From positions 4,388,001 to 4,452,000 of the forward strand of contig NC_004463.1 in the NCBI RefSeq assembly GCF_000011365.1: a stretch of 64,000 nucleotides of DNA. Reading direction: 5' to 3'. A program made the position numbers and the translations under genes. The notes below the pieces were generated by a model, which saw only the letters and a program-made list of their open reading frames with translations, had not been told where the DNA came from and did no database searches. Numbering within the stretch: the first letter of the stretch is position 1; each line of letters opens with the position of its first letter. Positions 10,558 through 20,474 of the stretch are shown here, one piece after another. This stretch comes from Bradyrhizobium diazoefficiens USDA 110. GTDB taxonomy: Bacteria > Pseudomonadota > Alphaproteobacteria > Rhizobiales > Xanthobacteraceae.

Positions 10558-11460
10558 ATGAACACCCATGACCTTGTGGCGTTTGTTGCGGTAGTCGAGA
10601 CCGGATCGATCGTGGCGGCCTCGGCGCGCCTCAATCTCACGCAGCCCGGCGTGACGCGGCGTATCCAGAACCTCGAGGAGATGCTGGGGGCGAAGCTTCT
10701 GGACCGGCTCTCCAAGCCGCTGAAACCGACCGCGGCGGGCCATGAAGCGTATGAGCAGGGCCGGCGCCTGCTCCGGATGCTGGACGATCTCAAATCAGGG
10801 GTCGCCAATGACGGCGTGGTGCGCGGCGAATTCCGGCTCGGCCTGACGCCGTTCCTCTCGGAGGCGGGGCTGACCGGACCGCTCGACGCGGTGCGTGCCG
10901 AATTTCCCGCGCTGGCCGTGCGTGTCGTCTCCGGCTGGTCGCCGAACCAGCTCGAACGTGTCTGCCGCAACGAGCTCGATGCGGCCGCGATCTGTCTGCC
11001 CGACGGCGCGGTCCCGCCTTCCGATCTCGCCGCCGACGATCTCGGCGCACAGCCCGTCGTGTTCGTCGTTGCGCGCGACATGAAGATCCCGCGCATCGTC
11101 GATCTTGAACGGCTGTCGCAGCTGTCGTGGGTGATCAACCAGGACGGTTGCGGCTTTCGCGATTCGCTGAAACGAAAATTCGACGCGGAGCATCTGCCGT
11201 TCAGCATCGCCGTGGAAGCGCTGGACAGCGAGCTCCGCCTGTCGCTGGTGTCGCGCGGCCTCGGCGTCGGGCTGGTCACTCCGATCGCCCTGAAACGCAG
11301 CGCGTTTCGCGACAAGCTCAAGCCGGTGGTGGCGCGCGACTTCAAACCCGCCGTGCGCGCCTGGATAGTCCATCGTGCGCCCGCCGGCCGTCTGGAGCGG
11401 CCGATCAAGCTGTTCCGCGATGGACTGGACCGGGAGCTCCAGGCGATGATCGGGAGTTAG
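10558..11460 (+). CDS. LysR-family transcriptional regulator
   Basis: A 300-aa protein of standard LysR length. The N-terminal winged helix-turn-helix spans about residues 3-60, with the recognition part ASARLNLTQPGVTRRIQNLE, and a periplasmic-binding-like effector domain follows from about residue 90. It is divergent from the MFS exporter, which is its most likely target together with itself. The intergenic region (10466-10557) is AT-rich near the LysR start (AATTCAAATAAG). Its last 4 nt overlap convergently with the downstream gene. Confidence 0.9.
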   Translation: MNTHDLVAFVAVVETGSIVAASARLNLTQPGVTRRIQNLEEMLGAKLLDRLSKPLKPTAAGHEAYEQGRRLLRMLDDLKSGVANDGVVRGEFRLGLTPFLSEAGLTGPLDAVRAEFPALAVRVVSGWSPNQLERVCRNELDAAAICLPDGAVPPSDLAADDLGAQPVVFVVARDMKIPRIVDLERLSQLSWVINQDGCGFRDSLKRKFDAEHLPFSIAVEALDSELRLSLVSRGLGVGLVTPIALKRSAFRDKLKPVVARDFKPAVRAWIVHRAPAGRLERPIKLFRDGLDRELQAMIGS

Positions 11461-12536
11461 CGCAGCTTCCCCCGCGCCGCCACCGGCAGCGTGCCGATGA
11501 TCTCCTCGCCACGCACCATCACGACCTCGTCCATCATGTTGACGACGACGCAGACATGATTGGGAATGATCCGCACGACGTCGCCGACGTTCGGGCGCGT
11601 GTTGCTGCGGGAGAGATCGAGGAAGCCGTGCTCTTCGGCAAAGCGCGCGATCTTGGCTTCGGGGTGCTCCAGGATCAGGCCGTGGCCGTCGAGCCCGCCG
11701 GTGTCCGTGGTCAGCGTCTTCGAGCCGGCGTCGAGGATACCGCGCTCGGGCGCGGCGCGGCTCACCACGGTCGAATAGATGTGCAGCGCGCAGTCGTCCC
11801 AGGTGGCGGAGCCGGCCGCGACCTGCATGCGGTCGTTGTAGATATAAGTGCCGAAGCGATGCTCGGTGCCGCCCTTGAGCTTGCCGATGTTGACGAGGTT
11901 CGGCGTGCCGCCGGTGGAGACGATCTTCGCATCCAGCCCGTGCGCGCGCACGCCGGCCAGCGCCTCGTCATAGAATTTCTGCGCGTCCGCCCAGCCGGTC
12001 TCGGTCGGATAGAGCATGAAGCCGGCGAATTCGAGCCCCTTGGACCCGGCGATCTCGCGCGCCAGCGCAATCGCCTCGGCCGGCGTCTCGACGCCGGCGC
12101 GCTTGCGGCCGGTATCGCATTCGACCACCACCGAGAGCGGACGGCCTGATGCTGCGGCCGCCTTGGGCAAACCGGCAACGACCGTCGAATTGTCGGCGGC
12201 CACCGTCATGTTCGCCTTCGCCTGCAGCGCGCCGAGCCGCGCCATCTTCTCTTCGCCGAGCAGATTGTAGCTGATCAGGATGTCGTCGATGCCGGCATTG
12301 GCCATGATCTCGGCCTCGCCGAGCTTCTGGCAGGTGATGCCCTTGGCGCCGGCCGCGATCTGCATCTTCGCAATGGTCGGGTTCTTGTGCGTCTTGATGT
12401 GGGGACGATTGGCGACGCCGGCCTCGTCGCAGGCCTTCTGGATCCGCGCGATGTTGCGCTCGACCTTGTCCATGTCGATGACGGCGCAGGGGGTGCCGTA
12501 TTCACGGGCGATCTTGGCGGCGAGAGGAGTGGTCAT
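11457..12536 (-). CDS. DSD1-family PLP enzyme (D-threonine aldolase / D-serine dehydratase type)
   Basis: A 359-aa fold-type III PLP enzyme. The alanine-racemase-like barrel carries the cofactor lysine in RPHIKTHKN (about residue 47). The C-terminal domain has PNHVC, the His-x-Cys metal site of D-serine dehydratase and D-threonine aldolase. Family reactions are metal-assisted cleavage or dehydration of beta-hydroxy D-amino acids. The exact substrate cannot be decided from sequence. A second enzyme of the superfamily lies at 31143-32438 in an amino acid operon; this copy stands alone, convergent with the LysR gene. Confidence 0.85.
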   Translation of the reverse strand: MTTPLAAKIAREYGTPCAVIDMDKVERNIARIQKACDEAGVANRPHIKTHKNPTIAKMQIAAGAKGITCQKLGEAEIMANAGIDDILISYNLLGEEKMARLGALQAKANMTVAADNSTVVAGLPKAAAASGRPLSVVVECDTGRKRAGVETPAEAIALAREIAGSKGLEFAGFMLYPTETGWADAQKFYDEALAGVRAHGLDAKIVSTGGTPNLVNIGKLKGGTEHRFGTYIYNDRMQVAAGSATWDDCALHIYSTVVSRAAPERGILDAGSKTLTTDTGGLDGHGLILEHPEAKIARFAEEHGFLDLSRSNTRPNVGDVVRIIPNHVCVVVNMMDEVVMVRGEEIIGTLPVAARGKLR

Positions 12537-12561
12537 GTGATGTCTCTATGTTCGGTCCTGC

Positions 12562-12643
12562 AGGATGGGTAGAGCGCGGCGAAACCCATCATTTGCAGCA
12601 ACCGGGCAAGTGTCGATGGGTTTCGCTTCGCTCTACCCATCCT
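12562..12643. repeat. Palindromic repeat with AGGATGGGTAGAGCG ends, copy A
   Basis: Ends AGGATGGGTAGAGCG (12562-12576) and the exact complement (12629-12643), with inner GAAACCCATC/GATGGGTTTC. A second copy of the same family is at 50194-50278. It lies between the convergent-side end of the ABC-F gene and the start of the DSD1-type gene. Confidence 0.85.
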
Positions 12644-12648
12644 ACGGT

Positions 12649-14460
12649 TCAAGCCTGTTCGATTTCTTCGCGGAGCATTTCCAGTTCGAGCCAGCGCTCT
12701 TCGGCGGCGGACAATTCGTCATGCGCCTTGGCGATGGCGGCGGAGGTGTCGTCGAATGTCTTGCGATCCTTGGTGTAGAGGTTGGGATCGTCGAGCACGC
12801 GTTGCAGCTTGGCGATGTCGGCCTGCAACGTCTCCATCTTCTTCGGAAGTGTTTCCAGCGCGTGCTTCTCGTTGAAGCTCAATCGCCGCTTTGGCGCGGC
12901 AGCGGGAATAGCGATCCGCTCCTCTTTCTTCTCCGCGGGGGCTTGCGCCTTCGCCGTCTCGCGCTTCAAGTCCGCGCCGCGCTGCGCCAGCATATCGCTA
13001 TAGCCGCCGGCATATTCGATCCATTTGCCGTTGCCCTCAGGCGCGATCACGGAGGTGACGACGCGGTCGAGGAAGTCGCGGTCATGGCTGATCAGGATGA
13101 CGGTGCCCTCGTAGTCGCCGAGCATGTCCTCGAGCACGTCCAGCGTTTCGAGGTCGAGATCGTTGGTTGGCTCGTCCAGCACCAGCAGGTTCGAGGGCTT
13201 GGCCAGTGCGCGCGCCAGCATCAGCCGGCCGCGTTCGCCGCCGGAGAGCACTTCCAGCGGCGTGCCGCGCTGCTCCTGCGCGAACAGAAAGTCCTTCATG
13301 TAGCCGACGACATGCTTCGGCTTGCCCCCGACCATGATCTGGTCGCCACGGCCGCCGGTCAGTGCCTCCGCCAGCGTCGATTTGGGGTCGAGGCTTTCAC
13401 GGTGCTGGTCGAGGGTTGCCATCTCCAGATTGGCCCCGAGCCGCACGGTGCCGCTGTCAGGCTGCATGCCGCCGGTGAGCAGATTGACCAGCGTGGTCTT
13501 GCCGGCGCCGTTCGGCCCGATGATGCCGAGCCGGTCGCCGCGCTGGATGCGGGTGGAGAAATTGTCGACGATCTTGCGCTCGCCATAGGCCTTGGTGATG
13601 CCCTTGGCTTCGATCACCAGCCTGCCGGACTGCTCGGCCTCGGCGGCTGCGAGATTGGCGCTGCCAGCGGTGCCGCGATAGTTGCGGCGCTGGTCGCGCA
13701 GCGTGTGCAGATTGGCAAGCCGCTTGACGTTGCGCTTGCGCCGGCCGGAGACGCCGTGGCGCAGCCAGTGCTCCTCGTCGACGATCTTGCGGTCGAGCTT
13801 GTGCTGGTCGCGCTCTTCTTCCGCCAGCACCTCGTCGCGCCAGGCTTCGAACGAGGCAAAACCGCGGTCGATCTGCTTGATCCGGCCGCGGTCGAGCCAG
13901 GCGGTCGAGCGCGAGAGGTTGGTGAGGAAGCGGCGGTCGTGGCTGATCAGCACCAGCGCGCTGCGGCGGCTGTCGAGCTCCTGCTCCAGCCACTCGATGG
14001 TGGAGAGATCGAGATGGTTGGTCGGCTCGTCCAGCAGCAATATGTCGGGCGAGGGCGCAAGCACACATGCGAGCGCCGCGCGGCGAGCTTCGCCGCCGGA
14101 GAGGTTGTGCGGGTTCTCGTCGCCGGTCAGCCCGAGCTGCTCGAGGAGATAGCGCGCCTGATGCTGGTCGTCGCCGGGCGCAAGCCCCGCCTCGACATAG
14201 GCGAGCGTAGTCTTGTGGTCGCCGAAGTCAGGCTCCTGCGGCAGATAGCGGATCGTGGCGCCCGGCTGCACGAAGCGTGTGCCGCCGTCGGGCTCGACCA
14301 GGCCAGCCGCGATTCTCAGCAATGTCGATTTGCCGGAGCCGTTGCGGCCGATCAGACAGACCCGCTCGCCAGTCGCAACGTTGAGCTCGACGCCGTTCAA
14401 GAGCGGCGTGCCGCCAAACGTCAGCTTGATGTCCTTGAGTTGGATCAGCGGCGGCGCCAT
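12649..14460 (-). CDS. ABC-F family ATPase (Uup-like)
   Basis: A 603-aa soluble protein with two ABC ATPase domains and no membrane segments. Walker A motifs are GRNGSGKST and GPNGAGKTT; signatures LSGGEARR and LSGGERGR; Walker B sites LLLDEPTNHLDL and LVLDEPTNDLDL. A basic linker between domains and a C-terminal charged helix (about residues 530-603), probably coiled coil, match the Uup subgroup of ABC-F proteins. ABC-F proteins act on ribosomes or on DNA transactions rather than in transport. The next upstream gene on the strand is 2 nt away, so they may be co-transcribed. Confidence 0.92.
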   Translation of the reverse strand: MAPPLIQLKDIKLTFGGTPLLNGVELNVATGERVCLIGRNGSGKSTLLRIAAGLVEPDGGTRFVQPGATIRYLPQEPDFGDHKTTLAYVEAGLAPGDDQHQARYLLEQLGLTGDENPHNLSGGEARRAALACVLAPSPDILLLDEPTNHLDLSTIEWLEQELDSRRSALVLISHDRRFLTNLSRSTAWLDRGRIKQIDRGFASFEAWRDEVLAEEERDQHKLDRKIVDEEHWLRHGVSGRRKRNVKRLANLHTLRDQRRNYRGTAGSANLAAAEAEQSGRLVIEAKGITKAYGERKIVDNFSTRIQRGDRLGIIGPNGAGKTTLVNLLTGGMQPDSGTVRLGANLEMATLDQHRESLDPKSTLAEALTGGRGDQIMVGGKPKHVVGYMKDFLFAQEQRGTPLEVLSGGERGRLMLARALAKPSNLLVLDEPTNDLDLETLDVLEDMLGDYEGTVILISHDRDFLDRVVTSVIAPEGNGKWIEYAGGYSDMLAQRGADLKRETAKAQAPAEKKEERIAIPAAAPKRRLSFNEKHALETLPKKMETLQADIAKLQRVLDDPNLYTKDRKTFDDTSAAIAKAHDELSAAEERWLELEMLREEIEQA

Positions 14461-14462
14461 CG

Positions 14463-14966
14463 TCAGCCCTGACTTGAATTCTGGCTGGTTGCGGCCGCAT
14501 CAATGCGGCGCCGCTGGATCCGGCGCAGCGTCTGGTCGAGCGCCGAGAGGAACGTCGAACGGTCGCGCGGCGCGAACGATCGCGGGCCGCCGGTGACTTC
14601 GCCGGCCGAGCGCAGATCCGTCATCAGGTTGCGTACCGCCAGCGTCATCCCGATCGACTGTTCGGTGAACGGTTTGCCGTTCGGCGCGATCACGTCGGCG
14701 CCCGCCTTCACGCAGCGGCTGGCGAGCGGAATGTCGGAGGTCACGACGACGTCGCCGGGCCTGGCGCGTTCGGCGATCCAGTCGTCGGCGGCATCCATGC
14801 CGGCTCCGGCCGCGATGCGCTCGATCAAGGGGTCCTGCGGCACGCGAATGAAGTTGCCGGCCACCACGCTCACGGGCACGCTGTGCCGGAGCGCGACGCG
14901 GTAGATCTCGTCCTTCACCGGACAGGCGTCGGCGTCGACATAGATGCGGGTGGGCGTGTCAGTCAT
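14463..14966 (-). CDS. DUF188 / YaiI-YqxD family protein
   Basis: A 167-aa protein. I chose the ATG at 14966 ([18 protein letters not shown]) because the family starts with this strand; an in-frame extension upstream would run antisense into the next gene leader. The conserved DADACPVK motif and VVTSDIPLA with acidic residues resemble a PIN/NYN-like nuclease fold, but no function is established for the family. The C-terminal residues include [18 protein letters not shown], typical for this group. It lies 2 nt upstream of the ABC-F gene in the same direction. Confidence 0.88.
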   Translation of the reverse strand: MTDTPTRIYVDADACPVKDEIYRVALRHSVPVSVVAGNFIRVPQDPLIERIAAGAGMDAADDWIAERARPGDVVVTSDIPLASRCVKAGADVIAPNGKPFTEQSIGMTLAVRNLMTDLRSAGEVTGGPRSFAPRDRSTFLSALDQTLRRIQRRRIDAAATSQNSSQG

Positions 14967-15072
14967 TCGCGGGGTGGTACCCCATTCGGGCCGCAAAGGC
15001 GAGGGGATTGACCGGTGTTCCCCGGGGCCTACGATCGATCCGAAACAACAGGAATTTTGGGGAAGGCCAGCC

Positions 15073-15873
15073 ATGCCGAACCGGCTCGAAACCTACCGCG
15101 TCGAGGCCTACAACACCGCCAAACAATCCGAGAACAAGATGCATGACGACAAGGTGGCGCGCCGCTTCGGCTTCTCGGGCGGGCTGGTGCCCGGCGTCGA
15201 CGTCTTCGCCTACATGATGCATGTGCCGCTGGCGCGCTGGGGCCGCGATTTCCTCACCCGCGGACTGGTGGAGGCCCGCTTCATCAAGCCGGTCTATGAC
15301 GGCGAGAGCGCCGATGTCGATGCGACCGAGCACAACGGCCTGCTCACGATCGAGGTGTTCAGCCGTACCGAGCTCTGCGCCACCGGGACGGCTTCGCTGC
15401 CGGCGGCTGCGCCTGCGGTGGATTTGAGCGACTATCGCGCGGTCCCCGCGGTCGCCGAGCGCAAGCCGGTCAGCCCGGCGACGTTCGAGACCGGCAAATG
15501 GCTTGGCACAGAGCCGCGCCGATGGATCGGGCAGGCCGCCGCGGACTATCTCGCCGATATCAGGGAAACCGATCCGATCTTCGCGCGAGAGGGGCTCGGC
15601 CATCCCGGCCTGATCCAGCGCGTGATGAATCGCGTCCTCGTCGACAATACCATTTTGGGCCCGTGGATCCACGTCGGCAGCCGCATGCAGCTGCTGTCGC
15701 CCGCGCGTGCCGGCGACGAGATCGTTGCGCGGGCCAAGGTCACCGCGAACTACGAGAAGAAGGGCCACCGCTTCGTCGAGCTCGACGCGCTGGTCGTCGC
15801 CAACGGCACGACACCGCTGGCGCATTGCCAGCACACCGCGATCTACCAGCCGCGCGAGGAGGCTGCGGCGTAA
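15073..15873 (+). CDS. Hypothetical hotdog-fold protein (MaoC-like)
   Basis: A 266-aa protein. The start at 15073 ([14 protein letters not shown]) follows a GGGGAAGG ribosome binding site; upstream codons lack family character. N-terminal [17 protein letters not shown] and a C-terminal block [18 protein letters not shown] followed by [21 protein letters not shown] have the look of two hotdog half-domains, as in MaoC-like dehydratases or thioesterase-like proteins. The classic D-x5-H hydratase dyad is not evident. Divergent from the DUF188 gene. Substrate unknown. Confidence 0.65.
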   Translation: MPNRLETYRVEAYNTAKQSENKMHDDKVARRFGFSGGLVPGVDVFAYMMHVPLARWGRDFLTRGLVEARFIKPVYDGESADVDATEHNGLLTIEVFSRTELCATGTASLPAAAPAVDLSDYRAVPAVAERKPVSPATFETGKWLGTEPRRWIGQAAADYLADIRETDPIFAREGLGHPGLIQRVMNRVLVDNTILGPWIHVGSRMQLLSPARAGDEIVARAKVTANYEKKGHRFVELDALVVANGTTPLAHCQHTAIYQPREEAAA

Positions 15874-15884
15874 CATCCAGCGTC

Positions 15885-15964
15885 GTCATTCCGGGGCGGT
15901 CCGCAGGACCGAACCCGGAATCTCGAGGTTCCGGGTTCGATGCTTCGCATCGCCCCGGAACGAC
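15885..15964. repeat. Palindromic intergenic repeat, GTCATTCCGGGG family, copy 3
   Basis: GTCATTCCGGGG to CCCCGGAACGAC, with an inner CCGGAATCTCGAGGTTCCGG hairpin. Lies between the convergent ends of the hotdog gene and the molybdenum hydroxylase gene, where it could serve as a bidirectional transcription end. Confidence 0.85.
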
Positions 15965-15973
15965 AAACAACTC

Positions 15974-18346
15974 CTACGCCGCCTTGCCCTTCGCATCCTG
16001 GATCGCACGCCACACGCGCTCCGGCGTCAGCGGCATGTCGATGTGCTTGATGCCGTGGTCGGAGAGCGCATCGAGCACGGCGTTCACCACGGTCGACAGG
16101 CTGCCGGCGCAGCCGGCTTCGCCGCAGCCCTTGCTGCCGAGCGGATTGGTCGTGGCCGGCACCGGGTGATCGCCGACCGTCATGAACGGCACGTCCTCGG
16201 CGCGGGGGAGGGCGTAGTCCATCAGCGAGCCCGTGATCGGCTGGCCGCTCTCGTCGTAGCGGACGTGCTCCATCAGCGCCTGTCCAATGCCCTGGACGAC
16301 GCCGCCATGGAGCTGGCCTGCGACCAGCAGCGGGTTGATCACCGTGCCGAAATCGTTCACCGCGCTGTAGCGCACGATCTGCACCACGCCGGTATCGGGA
16401 TCGATTTCGACCTCGGCGACGTGGCAGCCGTTCGGGAAGGCAGAGGGCACCGGCTCGCTGGTGTGATCGACGTCGAGGCTATCAGGCACGCCCTCCGGCA
16501 CCTTGCCGTCATGCAGGCGCTTGGCCAGCTCCATGATGTCGATGCTGCGGTCGGTGCCGGCGATGGTGAAGCTGCCGCCTTCGAACTCGATGTCGGCTTC
16601 GGACGCCTCCAGCATGTGCGCGGCGGCGCGCTTGCCCTTCTCGATCACGAGCTTGGCGGCTCCCACGATCGCCATGCCGCTCGCGGTGATCGAGCGCGAG
16701 CCGCCGGTGCCGTTGCCGGTGTGGACGATGTCGCTGTCGCCCTGCACCAGCTTGACGCTCTCGAAGGGCACGCCGAGCTGCTCGCACAGAACCTGCGCGA
16801 ATGGAGTGGCATGGCCCTGGCCGTAATCGAGCGTGCCGGTGATGAGCTGCACGCTGCCGTCGGGATCGAACACGATCTTGCCGAGCTCGGGGCTCGGCGG
16901 CGCCGTGACCTCGAGGTAGGAGCCGACGGCGATGCCGCGCAGCTTGCCGGCCTTCTTGCTCTCCTTCTTGCGCTTGGCGAAATTCTCGTGGTCGGAGATT
17001 TCGAGCGCCTTGTTGAAGACGGCCTGGAAGTCGCCGCTGTCATAGGTGACGCCGGAGGACGCCGGGAACGGCATCTGGGTCGGCTTGATGAAGTTGCGCT
17101 TGCGCATCGTCAGCCGGTTGATGCCCATCTCGTCGGCGGCGCGGTCGATCAGCCGCTCCATGTAGTAGTTCGCCTCGGGCCGGCCGGCGCCGCGATAGGC
17201 GCCCATCAGCGTGGTATTGGTCAGCACCGTCTTGATGTCGATGCCCATCAGCGGCGTGCGGTAGACGCTGGAAAAGTTCTTGCCGGTGTTGAGCGAGAGC
17301 GGGCCCGGCGCAACGCCGGTGATGTAGGCGCCGAGATTGCCGTAGCCTTCGAGCTTGGCCGCGAGGAAGTGCCCCTCGGCGTCGAGCGCGAGCTCGGCAT
17401 GGATTTTTTGCGCGCGGCCGTGGCTGTCGGACAGGAAGCTGGTCGAACGCTCGTCCAGCCACTTCACCGGCCGTCCCAGCGCCTTGGCCGCGTACAGGAT
17501 GCACATGTATTCGGGGTAGTTGATGTTCTTCATGCCGAAGGAGCCGCCGACATTGGCGGTGAGAATGCGCACCTTCTCGTTCGGCACTTTCAGGTTCTTG
17601 GCGAGGTTGGCGCGGTTGCCGGCGACACCCTGCGTCGGAACCTGGAGCGTGTAGCGCTCGGCCTTCTTGTCGTAGGAGGCGAGCCCGACGCGCGGCTCCA
17701 TCGAGACCACGGCGACGCGGGTGTTCTCGATGTCGATCTTGGTGACGTGAGCGGCGCTGGCGAAGGCCGCGTTCACCTGCTCCATGTCACCATAATGGTA
17801 GTCGAGCGCGACGTTGTTCGGGATGTGGTCGTAGAGCTGCGGCGCGCCGGGCTTGGCGGCCTCCTCGGGGTCGGTCACAGCCGGCAACGGCTCGATATCG
17901 AGCTCGACCGCCTCGGCCGCGTCGCGCGCCTGGGCCAGCGTGTCGGCCACCACGAAGGCGACGGGATCGCCGACGAAGCGAACCTTGTCGGTCGCCAGCG
18001 GCTGGCGGTTGGTCTGGAGCAGGGGCGAGCCGTCACGGCTCTTCAGCGGCAGGCCGCAGGTGAAGGGGCCGTAGCCGGCGGCATCGAGGTCCGTCCCGGT
18101 CCAGACCCCCAGCACGCCCGGCATCGCCTTGGCGGCATCGAGGCCGATGCCACGGATGATTCCATGGGCGTGGGTCGAGCGGACCACCACGGCGTAGGCC
18201 TGGCCGGGCAGGTTGAAATCGTCGGTGTAGCGGCCCTTGCCGCGCACCAGCGTGTCGTCCTCCTTGCGGCGGACGGGCTGCCCGACGCCGTATTTTTGCA
18301 GTGCAATAGCGTTTTCGAGCGTGGACGATTTGGTGTGTTCTTGCAT
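15974..18346 (-). CDS. Xanthine dehydrogenase family molybdopterin-binding (large) subunit, form II CoxL-like
   Basis: A 790-aa large subunit of a molybdenum hydroxylase. The start at 18346 ([13 protein letters not shown]) precedes the N-terminal domain [12 protein letters not shown]. The diagnostic loop reads AYRGAGR, the form-II signature, not the AYxCSFR of true CO dehydrogenase, so CO is unlikely to be the substrate. The C-terminal [10 protein letters not shown] contains the conserved catalytic glutamate. Such subunits normally work with an FAD and a 2Fe-2S subunit, yet neither is encoded next to it: the flanks are a hotdog gene and a Ppx/GppA gene. The open frame extends upstream to 19303 but that part is antisense to Ppx/GppA. 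Confidence 0.9.
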   Translation of the reverse strand: MQEHTKSSTLENAIALQKYGVGQPVRRKEDDTLVRGKGRYTDDFNLPGQAYAVVVRSTHAHGIIRGIGLDAAKAMPGVLGVWTGTDLDAAGYGPFTCGLPLKSRDGSPLLQTNRQPLATDKVRFVGDPVAFVVADTLAQARDAAEAVELDIEPLPAVTDPEEAAKPGAPQLYDHIPNNVALDYHYGDMEQVNAAFASAAHVTKIDIENTRVAVVSMEPRVGLASYDKKAERYTLQVPTQGVAGNRANLAKNLKVPNEKVRILTANVGGSFGMKNINYPEYMCILYAAKALGRPVKWLDERSTSFLSDSHGRAQKIHAELALDAEGHFLAAKLEGYGNLGAYITGVAPGPLSLNTGKNFSSVYRTPLMGIDIKTVLTNTTLMGAYRGAGRPEANYYMERLIDRAADEMGINRLTMRKRNFIKPTQMPFPASSGVTYDSGDFQAVFNKALEISDHENFAKRKKESKKAGKLRGIAVGSYLEVTAPPSPELGKIVFDPDGSVQLITGTLDYGQGHATPFAQVLCEQLGVPFESVKLVQGDSDIVHTGNGTGGSRSITASGMAIVGAAKLVIEKGKRAAAHMLEASEADIEFEGGSFTIAGTDRSIDIMELAKRLHDGKVPEGVPDSLDVDHTSEPVPSAFPNGCHVAEVEIDPDTGVVQIVRYSAVNDFGTVINPLLVAGQLHGGVVQGIGQALMEHVRYDESGQPITGSLMDYALPRAEDVPFMTVGDHPVPATTNPLGSKGCGEAGCAGSLSTVVNAVLDALSDHGIKHIDMPLTPERVWRAIQDAKGKAA

Positions 18347-18436
18347 GGAATTGACCTGAAAAGCCGGCAATTGCGCGTTTTGGGGGGCGCTTGGGGGGGC
18401 CGGACCCCTCAAAAATAACCCACGGTCCCGTTCACG

Positions 18437-18475
18437 ACAACGCACGAATGGGCATAGTGCCATGTGATGCGTTGT
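18437..18475. promoter_or_regulatory. Inverted repeat in the divergent CoxL-like / Ppx promoter region
   Basis: Arms ACAACGCA (18437-18444) and TGCGTTGT (18468-18475) enclose a smaller TGG...CCA pairing. It lies roughly midway between the two divergent starts in a 213-nt gap, so it could be an operator or a leader hairpin. Regulator unknown. Confidence 0.3.
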
Positions 18476-18559
18476 TGCGCAGGCCTGCCGCGCTGCTAAT
18501 GTTTCAGGCGAAAAAGCAATTCCAGCTCGGCCCCAGCGGGCCGCGGAAAGACAGTTTGT

Positions 18560-19633
18560 ATGAATGACCACACGCGGCTCCGCGACGGCCATGGGCCGCA
18601 CGGTGAGCTCGAGGGGTCGATGGCGGCGGTGGCGTTGGCCACTGAACCGGCCGTCGCCGCGCAAGCGCCGGGAACCGGCGTCTACGCGGCGCTGGACCTC
18701 GGAACCAACAATTGCAGGCTCCTGATCGCCAGTCCGACCAGCGACGGCTTTCGCGTGGTCGATTCCTTCTCGCGCATCATCCGGCTCGGCGAGGGGGTCT
18801 CGGCGACCGGCTCCATCAGCGAGGCCGCGATCGAGCGCGCCATCGCGGCGCTCAGCATCTGCCGCGACAAGATCAACTTGCGGAAAGCGCGCCGGCTGCG
18901 GCTGATCGCGACCGAAGCCTGCCGCGCGGCCTCGAACGCGGAGGGTTTTCGCAGCCGCGTCGCGGCCGAGACCGGCATCGAGCTCGAGGTGATCGACCGT
19001 GAGACCGAGGCATCGCTCGCCGTGCTCGGCTGCTCGCCGCTGGTTGACCCCAGGGGGCGCGGCGCGATCCTGTTCGACATCGGCGGCGGCTCGACCGAAC
19101 TGGTGCGGATCGAGCGCGATCCGGAAAATCCGGAGCCGCGCATCAAGGCCTGGATGTCGATCCCGTTCGGCGTGGTCACGCTCGCCGAGCAGTTCGGCGG
19201 CCGCGACGTGACGCCGGAGATCTACGACGCGATGGAGCGGGAGGTCGCACACCACGTTGCGCCGTTCGCCGAACAGCACGGCGTCGATCTCGCCGACATG
19301 CACCTGCTCGGCACCTCAGGCACGGTGACGACGCTCGCCGGCATCCATCTCAATCTGGCGCGCTACGACCGTCGCCGCATCGACAGCATCTGGATGAACG
19401 ATTCCGACATCACCGCGACCATCAACAAGCTGCTCGGCATGAGCTACGAGGAGCGCGCGAACAACAGCTGCATCAGCGTCGAGCGCGCCGATCTCGTGCT
19501 TGCGGGCTGCGCCATCCTCGACGCGATCCGCCGCGCCTTTCCGCTGCCGCGCCTGCGCGTCGCCGACCGCGGCCTGCGCGAAGGCATGCTGGTCGAGATG
19601 ATGCGCGAGGACGGCGCGCTCAGGAGCTGGTGA
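18560..19633 (+). CDS. Ppx/GppA family phosphatase
   Basis: A 357-aa member of the ASKHA-fold exopolyphosphatase/guanosine pentaphosphatase family. The phosphate-1 loop ALDLGTNNCRLLI is near residue 48, and phosphate-2 is seen in FDIGGGSTELV. It is much shorter than E. coli Ppx (about 513 aa) and lacks the C-terminal HD-like domain; short forms are common in alphaproteobacteria. It removes terminal phosphate from polyphosphate or pppGpp; the two activities cannot be told apart here. The first about 40 residues are low-complexity. Its stop is 1 nt from the rlmE start, so the two genes form an operon. Confidence 0.9.
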   Translation: MNDHTRLRDGHGPHGELEGSMAAVALATEPAVAAQAPGTGVYAALDLGTNNCRLLIASPTSDGFRVVDSFSRIIRLGEGVSATGSISEAAIERAIAALSICRDKINLRKARRLRLIATEACRAASNAEGFRSRVAAETGIELEVIDRETEASLAVLGCSPLVDPRGRGAILFDIGGGSTELVRIERDPENPEPRIKAWMSIPFGVVTLAEQFGGRDVTPEIYDAMEREVAHHVAPFAEQHGVDLADMHLLGTSGTVTTLAGIHLNLARYDRRRIDSIWMNDSDITATINKLLGMSYEERANNSCISVERADLVLAGCAILDAIRRAFPLPRLRVADRGLREGMLVEMMREDGALRSW

Positions 19634-19634
19634 G

Positions 19635-20321
19635 ATGGCCAAGGACACCACCGGCCGCTTGCACGTCCAGGTCAAGACCGGCGGCAAGCGCAAATTGTCG
19701 TCGAAGCTGTGGCTGGAGCGGCAACTCAACGATCCCTATGTGGCGAAAGCCAAGGCGGCGGGTTATCGCTCGCGCGCGGCATTCAAGCTGCTCGAGATCG
19801 ACGACAAGTTTCGGCTGCTGAAGCACGGCATGGCCGTGGTCGATCTTGGGGCCGCGCCGGGCGGCTGGAGCCAGATCGCCGCCAAGCGGGTCGGCTCGGT
19901 GGACGGCAAGGGCAAGGTCGTTGCGATCGACCTTTTGGAGATGCCCGAGATTGCCGGCGTCGAGTTCGCGCAGCTCGACTTCATGGACAATGACGCGCCG
20001 GCAAAGCTTACCGCGATGCTGGGGGGCGGCGCCGATGTCGTGATGTCCGACATGGCCGCCAACACCACCGGTCACCGCAAGACCGACCAGCTCCGCATCG
20101 TCGGCCTGATCGAGACCGCGGCGGCGTTTGCGTGCGACGTGCTCAAGCCCGGTGGCACCTTCCTCGCCAAGACGTTCCAGAGCGGCGCCGATGCCGATCT
20201 GCTCGCCCAACTCAAGCGCGACTTCGCCACCGTGCGCCATGTGAAGCCGGCGGCGAGCCGGCAGGATTCGTCGGAACGTTACGTGCTGGCGACCGGGTTT
20301 CGCGGCGGGGCGAAGGCGTAG
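19635..20321 (+). CDS. rlmE: 23S rRNA 2'-O-ribose methyltransferase (U2552)
   Basis: A 228-aa FtsJ-type SAM-dependent methyltransferase. Motif I is VDLGAAPGGWSQ, the acidic SAM contacts are in IDLLEM, and the catalytic K-D-K-E tetrad can be followed through SRAAFKLLEID, MSDMAANTTGH, GGTFLAKTFQSG and SSERYVLATGF. RlmE methylates U2552 in the ribosomal A-loop during late 50S assembly. Coupled to the Ppx/GppA gene, an arrangement seen in other alphaproteobacteria. A palindromic repeat begins 12 nt after its stop. Confidence 0.95.
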   Translation: MAKDTTGRLHVQVKTGGKRKLSSKLWLERQLNDPYVAKAKAAGYRSRAAFKLLEIDDKFRLLKHGMAVVDLGAAPGGWSQIAAKRVGSVDGKGKVVAIDLLEMPEIAGVEFAQLDFMDNDAPAKLTAMLGGGADVVMSDMAANTTGHRKTDQLRIVGLIETAAAFACDVLKPGGTFLAKTFQSGADADLLAQLKRDFATVRHVKPAASRQDSSERYVLATGFRGGAKA

Positions 20322-20332
20322 CAACGAACTCC

Positions 20333-20462
20333 GTCATTCCGGGGCGCCTCGAAGAGGCGAGCCCGGAATCCATTTCTCCCAGGACTCTTGCGGCACAATG
20401 GATTCCGGGCTCGATGCTCCGGGCCGCGCTTGCGCGGTCCCGTGGCATCACCCCGGAATGAC
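20333..20462. repeat. Palindromic intergenic repeat, GTCATTCCGGGG family, copy 4
   Basis: GTCATTCCGGGG to CCCCGGAATGAC, longer than its siblings because of an extra GCCGCGCTTGCGCGG-type insert in one arm. Located between the convergent ends of rlmE and the DHA2 transporter gene. Confidence 0.85.
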
Positions 20463-20474
20463 GGAGCGCGTTTT

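Noticed and set aside
12565..14472. 635-aa plus-strand frame
   Set aside because: Antisense to the ABC-F ATPase, whose Walker and signature motifs are intact.
15707..18418. 903-aa plus-strand frame
   Set aside because: It is antisense to the hydroxylase subunit and shows no motif.
18347..19303. N-terminal extension of the molybdenum hydroxylase frame
   Set aside because: It is antisense to Ppx/GppA and lacks family character; the proper start at 18346 begins the normal N-terminal domain.
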